From assembly GCA_947600065.1 (NCBI GenBank), contig CANQFZ010000020.1, forward strand, positions 1 to 35,905: DNA of 35,905 nucleotides, written 5' to 3'. Origin of the DNA: an uncultured Clostridia bacterium (GTDB taxonomy: Bacteria; Bacillota; Clostridia; Oscillospirales; Ruminococcaceae). Made by a program: the position numbers and the translations under genes. The notes beneath the pieces are model-generated. The model was not told where the DNA came from. It was given only the letters and a program-made list of their open reading frames with translations, and made no database searches. Shown piece by piece: positions 24,227 to 32,544 of this stretch. The stretch's first letter is position 1. Each line of letters begins with the position of its first letter.

Positions 24227-25138
24227 TCACCACGGCTTTACCTGTCCGACAATTTCCGAAAGGGATCTTATGCCGTTTTCTTCCATATACTCTTCTATGC
24301 CGTCTATTACTTTAAGCGGCGAATAAGGGTCTGTAAATATCGCCGTTCCCATTTGTACGGCGCTTGCTCCCGCGAGCATCATTTCTATTGCGTCCTCGGC
24401 TGTGGATATTCCGCCCATACCGATTATGGGAATGTTTACGGCATTGTGACACTGCCACACCATTCTCACCGCAACGGGAAATACCGCAGGTCCGCTTAGT
24501 CCGCCGACGTTGTTTTTAAGAATAGGTCTTCTTGTCTTTACGTCAATTCTCATTCCGAGGAGCGTGTTTATAAGCGAAATACAGTCCGCGCCCTCTGCCT
24601 CCGCCGCTTTTGCAATTGCGGTTATGTCCGTTACATTCGGAGTGAGCTTTACGATAAGCGGCTTTTTTGTCGCTCTGCGTACTGCCGAAGTCACGGAAGC
24701 CGCTCCCTCGCAGGATATTCCCCACGAAGCCCCGCCCTGTTTTACGTTGGGGCAGGAAATATTAAGCTCTATCATATCGACGTCCGAAGCTTCAAGAACT
24801 TCTACCGCCGCGACATAATCGTCGATCGTCGCTCCCGCAACGTTTGCGATTATCACGTTTCCCTCTTCTTTGAGAGTAGGAAGATAGTATTCCACAAAAC
24901 CGTGAACTCCGATATTCTGAAGTCCTACGGAATTTAAAATTCCCGAATAGCTTTCCGCAATGCGCGGCGGAGGATTTCCGAGCTTCGGTTCTATGGTCAT
25001 GCCCTTGCAGGAAATTCCTCCCAGCTTTGAAAGCGGATATAGGTCGGTATAACATTCTCCGTTTCCATAAGTGCCCGAAGCGGCAATAACGGGGTTTGGA
25101 AACTCAACTCCTGCTATTTTCAACGACATATCAACCAT
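24227..25138 (-). CDS. pyrD: Dihydroorotate dehydrogenase class 1B, catalytic subunit
   Basis: Oxidises dihydroorotate to orotate with FMN and passes electrons to PyrK and on to NAD+. 303 aa. Motifs are NPVIAASGTYGNG, GISCKGMTIEPKLGNPPPR, NSVGLQN, the active-site loop ELNISCPNVKQGG, where a cysteine acts as base as in class 1 enzymes, VKLTPNVTDI, NNVGGLSGPAVFPVAVR, and GMGGISTAEDAIEMMLAGASAVQMGTA for phosphate binding. The start overlaps the pyrK end by 8 nt, with GGAGGTGAG as ribosome binding site; a second in-frame ATG three codons in is possible. Adjacent pyrK confirms class 1B. Confidence 0.97.
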   Translation of the reverse strand: MVDMSLKIAGVEFPNPVIAASGTYGNGECYTDLYPLSKLGGISCKGMTIEPKLGNPPPRIAESYSGILNSVGLQNIGVHGFVEYYLPTLKEEGNVIIANVAGATIDDYVAAVEVLEASDVDMIELNISCPNVKQGGASWGISCEGAASVTSAVRRATKKPLIVKLTPNVTDITAIAKAAEAEGADCISLINTLLGMRIDVKTRRPILKNNVGGLSGPAVFPVAVRMVWQCHNAVNIPIIGMGGISTAEDAIEMMLAGASAVQMGTAIFTDPYSPLKVIDGIEEYMEENGIRSLSEIVGQVKPW

Positions 25139-25904
25139 TGAACCTCACCTCCTCGGCATTGAACACGGGTCCGTCCTTGCAGACGCGCGAATAATATTCC
25201 TGTCCGTTTCTGACGGTCATACATGAGCAAACCACGCACGCTCCCACTCCGCAGCCCATTCGCTGTTCAAGCGATACCTGACACGGAACATTATGCGCCT
25301 CGCAGGTCTTTATAACCGCCTTTATCATAGGCTCGGGTCCGCAGGCGCAGACCAGCGCATAATTTCCGCTTTTAAGTTCTTCTTCCAGCGGCACTGTCAC
25401 AAGCCCGTGAACGCCGACGCTCCCGTCGTCCGTACAAAGAATTGTTTTCGTTCCGAACTCCTCGAACTCGTCGTTTAAAATTATCCTCGTATAATCGCGA
25501 AAGCCTAATATTGCGGTACAGAGCGAGCTTGTTTCGCGGGAAATTTCCAACAGCGGCGGAACGCCTATTCCCCCGCCGACAACGATTATCTTCTTTCCCT
25601 CGGGGATATTAAACCCGCGCCCCAAAGGACCGAGAACATCGAGCGAATCTCCCTCGGAAAGCTGAGCTAGCGCATATGTTCCCTTTCCGCGCACCTCGAA
25701 CACAAACCTAAGTGTTCCGTGTTCTTTGTCAATTTGACAGATAGAAATGGGGCGGCGGAGCGTAAATCCCTGCACGCCGATATTAGCGAACTGACCCGCC
25801 TCGGCTTCGTCTGCAAGCTCGGGCGCGTCAATAACGACCGAATAAATTCCTTTCGCAAGAGTACGCTTTTCAATTATGGGATATTTTCCGCAAAAAAAGC
25901 TCAT
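25131..25904 (-). CDS. pyrK: Dihydroorotate dehydrogenase electron transfer subunit
   Basis: Ferredoxin-reductase-like subunit carrying FAD and a [2Fe-2S] cluster, linking PyrD to NAD+. 257 aa. FAD binding is marked by LRRPISIC (about 49-56), NAD binding by VVGGGIGVPPLLEI (about 106-119), and the cluster by GCGVGACVVCSC plus a later cysteine in SRVCKDGPVF. ATG 25904 follows AAAGGGAGAG. The 133-nt gap to carB contains a large perfect dyad and a -10-like box (25943-25990), so expression of pyrK and the genes behind it may be separately controlled. Confidence 0.96.
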   Translation of the reverse strand: MSFFCGKYPIIEKRTLAKGIYSVVIDAPELADEAEAGQFANIGVQGFTLRRPISICQIDKEHGTLRFVFEVRGKGTYALAQLSEGDSLDVLGPLGRGFNIPEGKKIIVVGGGIGVPPLLEISRETSSLCTAILGFRDYTRIILNDEFEEFGTKTILCTDDGSVGVHGLVTVPLEEELKSGNYALVCACGPEPMIKAVIKTCEAHNVPCQVSLEQRMGCGVGACVVCSCMTVRNGQEYYSRVCKDGPVFNAEEVRFNG

Positions 25905-25942
25905 ATTCTCTCCCTTTCGTTTTTGGTAACTTATTTGTCGGC

Positions 25943-25990
25943 ATTATATACGGGCAATTCGGCTAAAAGCATATTAAACCGAATTGCCCG
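25943..25990 (-). promoter_or_regulatory. Perfect 12-bp dyad with -10 box between carB and pyrK
   Basis: Arms cgggcaattcgg (25951-25962) and ccgaattgcccg (25979-25990) are perfect complements around a 16-nt AT-rich loop. On the minus strand a TATAAT (25943-25948) follows directly. The -35 position (TGCTTT, 25966-25971) is poor and lies between the arms. As there is no T run after the stem on the minus strand, it is not a normal terminator. It could be an operator or activator site for an internal promoter, or an RNA hairpin affecting mRNA stability. Confidence 0.45.
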
Positions 25991-26037
25991 AGCCGCGCAT
26001 ATATTATCCGTTTTTTTAACCGCGTTATGCCAACGCT

Positions 26038-29000
26038 TTATATCTTAGTTATATCCACAAGCTCAATATCGTCTATGCTTCTGTTTGCTTCAAGACAATC
26101 AAGAAGCGCATTCGCCGTGTCTATTGCCGTAAGGCAGACGATAGAGCGCTCTACGGCTTTTCTCCTCATTCTTACGCTGTCGAGCGAGGGCTTTCTTCCC
26201 GTTTCCGAGGTAGAAACAACATAGCTCACCGCGCCGCTTTCGAGCAGGGTCATAACGTTGGGTTCTTGTTCTTCGTGTATTCTGTAAACGTGGTTTGCGG
26301 CGATCATATTTCTGATAAGGACCGAAGCCGTGCCGCCCGTAGCGTAGATCGTAAAGCCTAATGCCTCAAATCTTGAAGCGATCTCTATTATCTCGTTCTT
26401 GTCGCTGTCGCGCACGGAGATAAGAACGCCGTATGTTCCGTCGGGAGAATCGGGATTTTTCCCGCTGTCGGGGTGGCAGAACTTATATCCCGCCGCAGTA
26501 AGTCCTTTGTAGATAGCCTCGCCGAAAGTCTTTGCAATTCCGAGGCACTCGCCCGTTGACTTCATTTCGGGACCGAGCTGATTGTCAACGTCATGGAGCT
26601 TTTCAAAGCTGAACACGGGAACTTTTACCGCGACATAAGCGGCATTTGGATAAAGTCCGTTCTTATATCCCATATCCTTCAGCTTTTTGCCTAGGATTAT
26701 TTTTGTCGCAAGGTCTACCATAGGAACGCCCGTGACCTTGCTTATATAAGGCACTGTTCTTGAAGAACGAGGGTTTACCTCTATTACATAGACTTCGTGA
26801 TTATAAACAACATACTGGATATTTACAAGACCTATGACATGGAGAGCCTTTGCGAGCTTTTCCGTGTAGTCTATGATGACCTTTTTGATATGCGGAGTGA
26901 GATTCTGCGAGGGGTATATCGAAATGCTGTCGCCCGAATGTATGCCCGCGCGCTCAACGTGCTCCATTATGCCGGGAATTACAAAATCCTCTCCATCGCA
27001 GATAGCGTCAACTTCGACTTCCGTTCCCATCATATACTTGTCGATAAGAACGGGGTTTTCAAGCTCGTGCGAGGTTATTATCGCCATATATTCCGAAACG
27101 TCCGCGTCGCAGTGGGCTATTATCATATTCTGACCGCCGAGGACATACGACGGACGGAGCAGAACGGGATAACCCAGCTCGTTTGCGGCTTTGAGCGCCT
27201 CTTCTGCGGTAAATACCGTTTCGCCCTTCGGGCGGGGGATATTGCACTTTTCAAGCAGCTCGTCGAACAGCTCTCTGTCCTCTGCGGCGTCAATATCTGC
27301 GGCTTGTGTTCCGAGAATGCGAACGCCCATTTCCGTCAGGTGTTTTGTCAGCTTTATCGCCGTCTGACCGCCGAACTGAACAACGCAGCCATACGGCTTT
27401 TCGGTCGCGATAAGCGCTTCTACGTCCTCTTTCGTCAGCGGGTCGAAATAAAGGCGCGTTCCAGTGTCGAAGTCGGTAGAAACGGTTTCGGGGTTGTTGT
27501 TGCAGATTATTGCTTCACAGCCTTCTTCTTTCAATGTCCACACGCAGTGTACCGAGCAATAGTCAAACTCAATACCCTGTCCTATTCTTATAGGTCCCGA
27601 GCCGAAAACTATAACCTTTTTCTTGTCCGAGGGGTGCTGTTCTATAAATTCTGCGGCTTCGTTCTCGTCGTCAAAGTCGTTGTAGAAATAGGGCGTATCG
27701 GCAGAAAACTCCGCCGCGCAGGTGTCGACCATTTTATAAACGGCGAGCTTTCTCTTTATGCCCTTGTCGGCGAGTTTCTGCCCCGAAAGTTTTTCGATAG
27801 AGCTGTCGAGATAGCAATATTTCTTCGCGAGGTCGTATTTCTCCTGCGTAAGTTCTCCGTCTTTTAACTGCCGTTCAAGTTTTACAAGGTTCAAGAGCTT
27901 TGAAATAAACCACTTGTCTATCTTCGTTATTTCGTGAATGTCGTCAACTGAAATCCCGCGCTTTAACGCTTCGAACACGCAGAACGCCCTGTCAACGTCA
28001 ACGTCTTTCAGCTTTTCGCGCACCTGCTCGTCCGAAAGCTCCGTAAACTCGCGCTTTGTGAGGGTGTCCATTCCCAGTTCAATAGAACGCACGGCTTTCA
28101 TCATTCCCGCCTCAAACGAGGGAGCGATCGCCATAATTTCGCCCGTTGCTTTCATCTGCGTGCCGAGCGTTTTCTTGGCATAAACGAATTTATCGAACGG
28201 CCACTTTGGGAACTTTACTACAAGATAATCAAGCGCAGGCTCAAAACAAGCGTAGGTCTTTCCCGTGACCTGATTTATAATTTCATCGAGCGTGTAGCCT
28301 ACGGCAATTCTCGCCGCGACCTTTGCTATAGGATAACCCGTAGCCTTTGACGCAAGCGCCGAAGAACGTGATACACGGGGATTTACTTCTATTACCGCGT
28401 ACTCGAAGCTGTCGGGCTTTAATGCAAACTGACAGTTACAGCCGCCCTCGACCTTGAGAGCCTGTATTATGTCAAGCGCCGCCGTTCTGAGCATCTGATA
28501 TTCCTTATCCGCGAGCGTAACGGTAGGCGCTACTACTATGCTGTCGCCCGTATGCACGCCCACGGGGTCGAAGTTTTCCATAGAGCAGACGGTTATAACG
28601 TTGCCCTTTCTGTCGCGCATAACCTCGAACTCAATTTCCTTCCAGCCCGAAATGCACTTTTCGACAAGTATCTGCGTAATGGGCGAGAGCCTAAGTCCGT
28701 TTGTCGCGATTTCGTGAAGCTCCTCGCGCGTTTCGGCGATACCGCCGCCCGTACCTCCGAGCGTAAACGCGGGACGGACGATAACGGGATAGCCTATCTC
28801 CTCCGCGAAAGCCATTGCGCTGTCAATGTCCTCGACAACTTTAGACGGGATAACGGGCTGTCCTATTTCCTCCATAGTGTCCTTGAAAGCCTGTCTGTCC
28901 TCGGCTTTGTGAATGGTTTCGGGATTAGAGCCCAAGAGCTTTACGTTGTGTTCGGCAAGAAATCCGCTTTCTGCAAGCTGCATTGAAAGCGTGAGCGCGG

Positions 29001-29280
29001 TCTGCCCGCCGAGGTTTGAAACGACCGAGTCGGGCTTTTCGATTTCAATAACGCGCTTTACAACGTCAAGCGTTAGCGGCTCTATGTAGATCTTGTCCGC
29101 CATATGCTTGTCGGTCATAATGGTAGCGGGGTTTGAGTTTATAAGCACAACTTCAAGCCCCTCGGCTTTCAGCGCGCGGCAAGCCTGCGTTCCCGCATAG
29201 TCGAACTCCGCCGCCTGTCCTATAACGATAGGGCCCGAGCCTATTACAAGCACTTTCTTTATATCTTCTCTTAAAGGCAT
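26038..29280 (-). CDS. carB: Carbamoyl-phosphate synthase large subunit
   Basis: Makes carbamoyl phosphate from bicarbonate, ammonia (channelled from CarA) and two ATP, for pyrimidines and arginine. 1080 aa, full length. The two homologous synthetase halves begin at KKVLVIGSGPIVIGQAAEFDYAG (residues 8-30) and at KKVIVFGSGPIRIGQGIEFDY (about 552-572), each with an ATP-grasp domain (FTLGGTGGG; YVLGGQNM). The C-terminal MGS-like regulatory domain starts near 940 (YGVLISVRDSDKNE...GFTIYATGGT). ATG 29280 lies 27 nt after hepT. In most genomes carB directly follows carA; here a three-gene cassette of about 1.1 kb separates them. Confidence 0.98.
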   Translation of the reverse strand: MPLREDIKKVLVIGSGPIVIGQAAEFDYAGTQACRALKAEGLEVVLINSNPATIMTDKHMADKIYIEPLTLDVVKRVIEIEKPDSVVSNLGGQTALTLSMQLAESGFLAEHNVKLLGSNPETIHKAEDRQAFKDTMEEIGQPVIPSKVVEDIDSAMAFAEEIGYPVIVRPAFTLGGTGGGIAETREELHEIATNGLRLSPITQILVEKCISGWKEIEFEVMRDRKGNVITVCSMENFDPVGVHTGDSIVVAPTVTLADKEYQMLRTAALDIIQALKVEGGCNCQFALKPDSFEYAVIEVNPRVSRSSALASKATGYPIAKVAARIAVGYTLDEIINQVTGKTYACFEPALDYLVVKFPKWPFDKFVYAKKTLGTQMKATGEIMAIAPSFEAGMMKAVRSIELGMDTLTKREFTELSDEQVREKLKDVDVDRAFCVFEALKRGISVDDIHEITKIDKWFISKLLNLVKLERQLKDGELTQEKYDLAKKYCYLDSSIEKLSGQKLADKGIKRKLAVYKMVDTCAAEFSADTPYFYNDFDDENEAAEFIEQHPSDKKKVIVFGSGPIRIGQGIEFDYCSVHCVWTLKEEGCEAIICNNNPETVSTDFDTGTRLYFDPLTKEDVEALIATEKPYGCVVQFGGQTAIKLTKHLTEMGVRILGTQAADIDAAEDRELFDELLEKCNIPRPKGETVFTAEEALKAANELGYPVLLRPSYVLGGQNMIIAHCDADVSEYMAIITSHELENPVLIDKYMMGTEVEVDAICDGEDFVIPGIMEHVERAGIHSGDSISIYPSQNLTPHIKKVIIDYTEKLAKALHVIGLVNIQYVVYNHEVYVIEVNPRSSRTVPYISKVTGVPMVDLATKIILGKKLKDMGYKNGLYPNAAYVAVKVPVFSFEKLHDVDNQLGPEMKSTGECLGIAKTFGEAIYKGLTAAGYKFCHPDSGKNPDSPDGTYGVLISVRDSDKNEIIEIASRFEALGFTIYATGGTASVLIRNMIAANHVYRIHEEQEPNVMTLLESGAVSYVVSTSETGRKPSLDSVRMRRKAVERSIVCLTAIDTANALLDCLEANRSIDDIELVDITKI

Positions 29281-29307
29281 AGTTTTTTATCCTTCCTTTT
29301 TGTTCTT

Positions 29308-29646
29308 TTATTTCAAAACGTCTTGAAGCTGTTTTATCAAGACAGGGATCTCATTTAGTACAACATCTGCGATTATTTCCCAGTTTGTTCCGTCATAATC
29401 GTGTACAAGTCTGTGCCGTAGCCCCGCAATTAAGCTCCATTGAATTTGAGGAGTTTTATCTTTAAATTCCTGTGTAATCAAATAAGCGTGTTCACCGATA
29501 TTATACAGCGGCGTAGTGATTGCCCATTGAACGCCATAATCTTCCTTAATAATATCTCTGCTTACATTATGCTCTTTAACATACTGTATCAGTTTTTCGG
29601 CATAGTCCAGAATTTTTTCTATTCTCTGTTCGTCCGAATATTTCAA
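29308..29646 (-). CDS. hepT: HepT-like HEPN ribonuclease toxin (DUF86)
   Basis: 112 aa, all-helical HEPN-domain protein, expected to be the RNase toxin of a HepT-MntA type VII toxin-antitoxin pair. The catalytic RX4-6HXY motif is intact: R77-HRLV-H82-D-Y84 within GLRHRLVHDYDG. In studied systems MntA inactivates HepT by adding AMP groups to this tyrosine. The start overlaps the mntA stop by 4 nt (ATGA), the typical coupled arrangement with the antitoxin gene first. It lies on the same strand as, and between, carA and carB, and looks more AT-rich than the flanking pyrimidine genes, which suggests acquisition. Confidence 0.9.
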   Translation of the reverse strand: MKYSDEQRIEKILDYAEKLIQYVKEHNVSRDIIKEDYGVQWAITTPLYNIGEHAYLITQEFKDKTPQIQWSLIAGLRHRLVHDYDGTNWEIIADVVLNEIPVLIKQLQDVLK

Positions 29647-29945
29647 GCCACCCTCACCCTATCCTTCATAACGTTATGATAAAACGGTGTGTTTAACTTT
29701 AGTTCTCTTATCTCGTAAGCGTCAACATCGCGTTTTAAAGCAAGGCTCATTTCATGACCAAATCCTAAAGTGTCCACAAGTTTAAAACCCTCTCCGCCTA
29801 TGATAAGAAAATCAACGTCGCTTTCGCCGTCCGCTTCTCCTCTTGCATACGAGCCGAAAAGATACACTTCGCTTATTTTATATTTCTCGGCAAACGGTTT
29901 CACCGCTTGGCGAATGTCGTCCAATGTCAATACATTTTCAGCCAT
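29643..29945 (-). CDS. mntA: MntA-like minimal nucleotidyltransferase antitoxin
   Basis: 100 aa from ATG 29945, chosen because GAGGA lies 7 nt upstream and the longer in-frame form runs back into the preceding gene. It has the minimal nucleotidyltransferase signature GSX10DXD: Gly31-Ser32...Asp43-Val-Asp45 in LFGSYARGEADGESDVDFLI. It should AMPylate and so neutralise the HepT toxin. A third conserved Asp is probably in the KRDVDAYEI stretch. It lies 10 nt after an unknown gene and overlaps hepT. Confidence 0.9.
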   Translation of the reverse strand: MAENVLTLDDIRQAVKPFAEKYKISEVYLFGSYARGEADGESDVDFLIIGGEGFKLVDTLGFGHEMSLALKRDVDAYEIRELKLNTPFYHNVMKDRVRVA

Positions 29946-29955
29946 AACACCATCC

Positions 29956-30384
29956 TCAAAAAACTTGATCTTCCAGATCATTCCTGACTGCAATATATCC
30001 CTCATGCGTTGTTGTAAACAACAGCGGCAAATCTTTATCATCAAAAAAAGCAATGTCGTTGAACCCGAAATCAGTGTTTTCCGAAATGTCTCCTTTATCG
30101 GAAACCGTATATTTACAAAAGGTCTCAAACTTTTGCAGATATTGAAACAGTTCTCTTGAAGCCGTCAGCTTATACACCTTGCTCTTTTTGCTTGATTTCG
30201 TTCCCCACCATTTATTTTTAGGCTGAACAGACACAACTAAATCCTTAAACTTATCAACAATTCTTGTGTCGTCTTCGTCCACTAAAACATATTCAATATA
30301 TTTGCTTTTCTGTTTCAAATGTTTTAGTATGTTCAGATAATCCGCATGGCTGTTGAGTTTTCCGGTATAGTCTTTTAATTCCAT
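29956..30384 (-). CDS. Hypothetical protein upstream of mntA-hepT
   Basis: 142 aa from ATG 30384 (GAAAGAGAG upstream); a longer form to 30444 lacks a good start. The protein is charged and soluble, rich in Lys, Asp and Phe, with no membrane segment. A notable stretch is DIAFFDDKDLPLLFTTTHEGYI near the C-terminus. No family is recognised with confidence. It is 10 nt from mntA, has the same AT-rich look, and so probably belongs to the inserted cassette. It may be a third component of the toxin-antitoxin module or a passenger. Confidence 0.72.
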   Translation of the reverse strand: MELKDYTGKLNSHADYLNILKHLKQKSKYIEYVLVDEDDTRIVDKFKDLVVSVQPKNKWWGTKSSKKSKVYKLTASRELFQYLQKFETFCKYTVSDKGDISENTDFGFNDIAFFDDKDLPLLFTTTHEGYIAVRNDLEDQVF

Positions 30385-30455
30385 GTTAAACTCTCTTTCA
30401 AATTGCGATTTATTGAGCAGTAAAAAACAACTTGCCAACAACACAAAAGTATAAA

Positions 30456-31550
30456 CTATTTGTGTTCTTTCATCAGCTTTAAAAACTCGTCAAACAAATA
30501 TGAGGTATCGTGCGGACCGCCGCAGGCTTCGGGGTGGAACTGAACGGTAAACGCGGGCGCGTTCGTATATCTTACTCCCTCGCAAGTTCCGTCGTTTCCG
30601 TTTATGTGGGATACTTTTCCGGCGCTTTCGGGAATGCTGTCGGAAATCACCGCATAGCCGTGGTTCTGAGAGGTGATAAACGTTCTGTCGCGGGCGATGT
30701 CCTTTACGGGCTGATTGCCGCCGCGGTGTCCGTATTTAAGCTTTTCGGTCTTTGCACCGTTTGCAAGAGCTAAAAGCTGATGTCCGAGACAAATGCCGAA
30801 AGTAGGTATCTGCGCGGGGATAAGCTCTCTAAGAGTGTTTATAGAAGTCACGTTGTCTGCGGGGTCGCCCGGCCCGTTTGAAAGCATAATTCCGTCGGGC
30901 TTTTGTGCAATTATCTCCTCGGCAGAAGCGTTATACGGCATAACGGTAACGTTACAGCCGCGCTTTACAAGCTCGCGCCTGATGTTGAACTTATATCCGT
31001 AGTCCATAAGCACAACGTTATATTTCGGGTCTTCCGCAGGGAAAAACTGTTTTTCCTTTACGCTTACTTTTGAAACGACTTCGCCGACATTATAGGCTTT
31101 TATCTCGCTCAAAAGCTCGTTTTTGTCGTATTCTCCGCTGACGATAGCGCCGTTCATAACGCCGCTCTCGCGGATAATTCTCGTGAGCTTTCTGGTGTCG
31201 ATATCGCAAATGCCGATTATATTCAGCGATTTAAGATAGCTGTCAAGGCTGTCCTCACATCTGAAATTTGACGGAGCGTCGCAATATTCGCGCACAACAT
31301 ACCCGAAAACCGCGCTCCCGTTTGATTCGGGGTCAATTTTATTCACGCCGTAGTTTCCTATAAGCGGGAATGTCTGCGTTACTATCTGCCCACAGTATGA
31401 GGGGTCTGTCAGCGTTTCCTGATATCCTGTCATGGCGGTGGTAAAGACAATTTCGCCCACCGTCTTTCCCTCTGCTCCGAAGCCTGCGCCCTCGAAAACT
31501 TCGCCGTTTGCAAGGACAAGGCTCGCTTTTCTTTTGTTCTCTAAGATCAT
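30456..31550 (-). CDS. carA: Carbamoyl-phosphate synthase small subunit (glutaminase)
   Basis: Hydrolyses glutamine and channels ammonia to CarB. 364 aa. N-terminal CarA-specific domain with VFTTAMTGYQETLTDPSYCGQIV (about 35-57) and DIDTRKLTRIIRESG (116-130). The class I glutamine amidotransferase domain has nucleophile Cys254 in FGICLGHQLL and the partner pair His339/Glu341 in FHPEA. ATG 31550 follows pyrF by 14 nt. Downstream, 71 nt separate it from the inserted unknown-mntA-hepT cassette. Confidence 0.97.
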   Translation of the reverse strand: MILENKRKASLVLANGEVFEGAGFGAEGKTVGEIVFTTAMTGYQETLTDPSYCGQIVTQTFPLIGNYGVNKIDPESNGSAVFGYVVREYCDAPSNFRCEDSLDSYLKSLNIIGICDIDTRKLTRIIRESGVMNGAIVSGEYDKNELLSEIKAYNVGEVVSKVSVKEKQFFPAEDPKYNVVLMDYGYKFNIRRELVKRGCNVTVMPYNASAEEIIAQKPDGIMLSNGPGDPADNVTSINTLRELIPAQIPTFGICLGHQLLALANGAKTEKLKYGHRGGNQPVKDIARDRTFITSQNHGYAVISDSIPESAGKVSHINGNDGTCEGVRYTNAPAFTVQFHPEACGGPHDTSYLFDEFLKLMKEHK

Positions 31551-31564
31551 TTCAGCCTCCGAAA

Positions 31565-32509
31565 TTAACTCTGTAGGTTATTTACAGTTATTTTGCCGAC
31601 ATAGGTCATTATCTCGTCGCGCATACGAATGGCTTCTTTTCTTGCTACCCGGGCAAACTCTCTTTCGTCGCACTTCTGTTTCTGATATGCGCACATTATC
31701 CCGCGCGAGCTGTTTACAATGCCGCCCAAGCCGTTTTTGTCGAACGCCGCCGCAATGTCCGCCGCCGTCGCTCCCTGCGCTCCATAGCCGGGGATAAGGA
31801 AAAACGTGTGCGGAAGTATCTCGCGAAGTCTTTTTATCTGCTCGGGATATGTAGCCCCAACTACCGCGCCGACACCGCTGTAGCCGTAGGCTCCCGGGAG
31901 CTCCTCTCCCCATTTTTCGCACATCTTTCCCATGTATTCATAAATGGGCATACCGTCAACAAGCTTGTCCTGAAGCTCGCCGCTCGAAGGGTTAGAAGTT
32001 TTTACAAGAACGAAAATGCCCTTGTCATTGTCAAGGCAGGTCTTTAAAAGCGGCTTTATCCCGTCGCTTCCGAGATAGCCGTTTACCGTCAATGCATTTC
32101 CCAAAAACGGCTCGTATTCTTCATTTCCGACCTTTACTTTTCCGAGATGAGCCGCCGCATAGGCTTCCATGGTAGTTCCTATGTCGTTGCGCTTTCCGTC
32201 GGTGATGACGTACATTCCCTTTGAGCGGGCGTATTCCTGGGTCTTATACAGCGTTTTTACTCCCGCCGTTCCGTACATTTCATAATAAGCCGCCTGGGGC
32301 TTTACTGCGGGAACGATGTCATAAAGCGCGTCAATAAGTGCCTTGTTAAATTCGAGAAGAGCCTTTGCCGCGCCTTTGAGCGTTTCGCCGTATTTTTCAA
32401 AGCACCTTTCCTTTATAAATTCGGGAACATAATCGAGCTTTGGATCAAGACCCGCAACAGTCGGGTTTTGCGTTTGCTCGATCTTTTCGATTAGCCTATC
32501 GAGTGACAT
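31565..32509 (-). CDS. pyrF: Orotidine 5'-phosphate decarboxylase, type 2 (long form)
   Basis: Decarboxylates OMP to UMP, the last step of de novo pyrimidine synthesis. 314 aa, the longer subfamily. Motifs are NPTVAGLDPKLDYVPEF at the N-terminus, the catalytic VITDGKRNDIGTTMEAYA (Lys/Asp of DGKRNDI), FVLVKTSNPSSGELQD, and the phosphate-binding FLIPGYGAQGATAADIAAAF with NSSRGIM. ATG 32509 has GAAAGGACGAAAGG upstream. It lies 35 nt after pyrC and 14 nt before carA. Confidence 0.97.
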   Translation of the reverse strand: MSLDRLIEKIEQTQNPTVAGLDPKLDYVPEFIKERCFEKYGETLKGAAKALLEFNKALIDALYDIVPAVKPQAAYYEMYGTAGVKTLYKTQEYARSKGMYVITDGKRNDIGTTMEAYAAAHLGKVKVGNEEYEPFLGNALTVNGYLGSDGIKPLLKTCLDNDKGIFVLVKTSNPSSGELQDKLVDGMPIYEYMGKMCEKWGEELPGAYGYSGVGAVVGATYPEQIKRLREILPHTFFLIPGYGAQGATAADIAAAFDKNGLGGIVNSSRGIMCAYQKQKCDEREFARVARKEAIRMRDEIMTYVGKITVNNLQS

Positions 32510-32544
32510 AACCTTTCGTCCTTTCTGTTTTTTAGTTCAATATA

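Noticed and set aside
26797-27867. 356-codon frame on the plus strand
   Set aside because: It is fully antisense to carB, whose protein is unmistakable; the frame is a codon-bias shadow.
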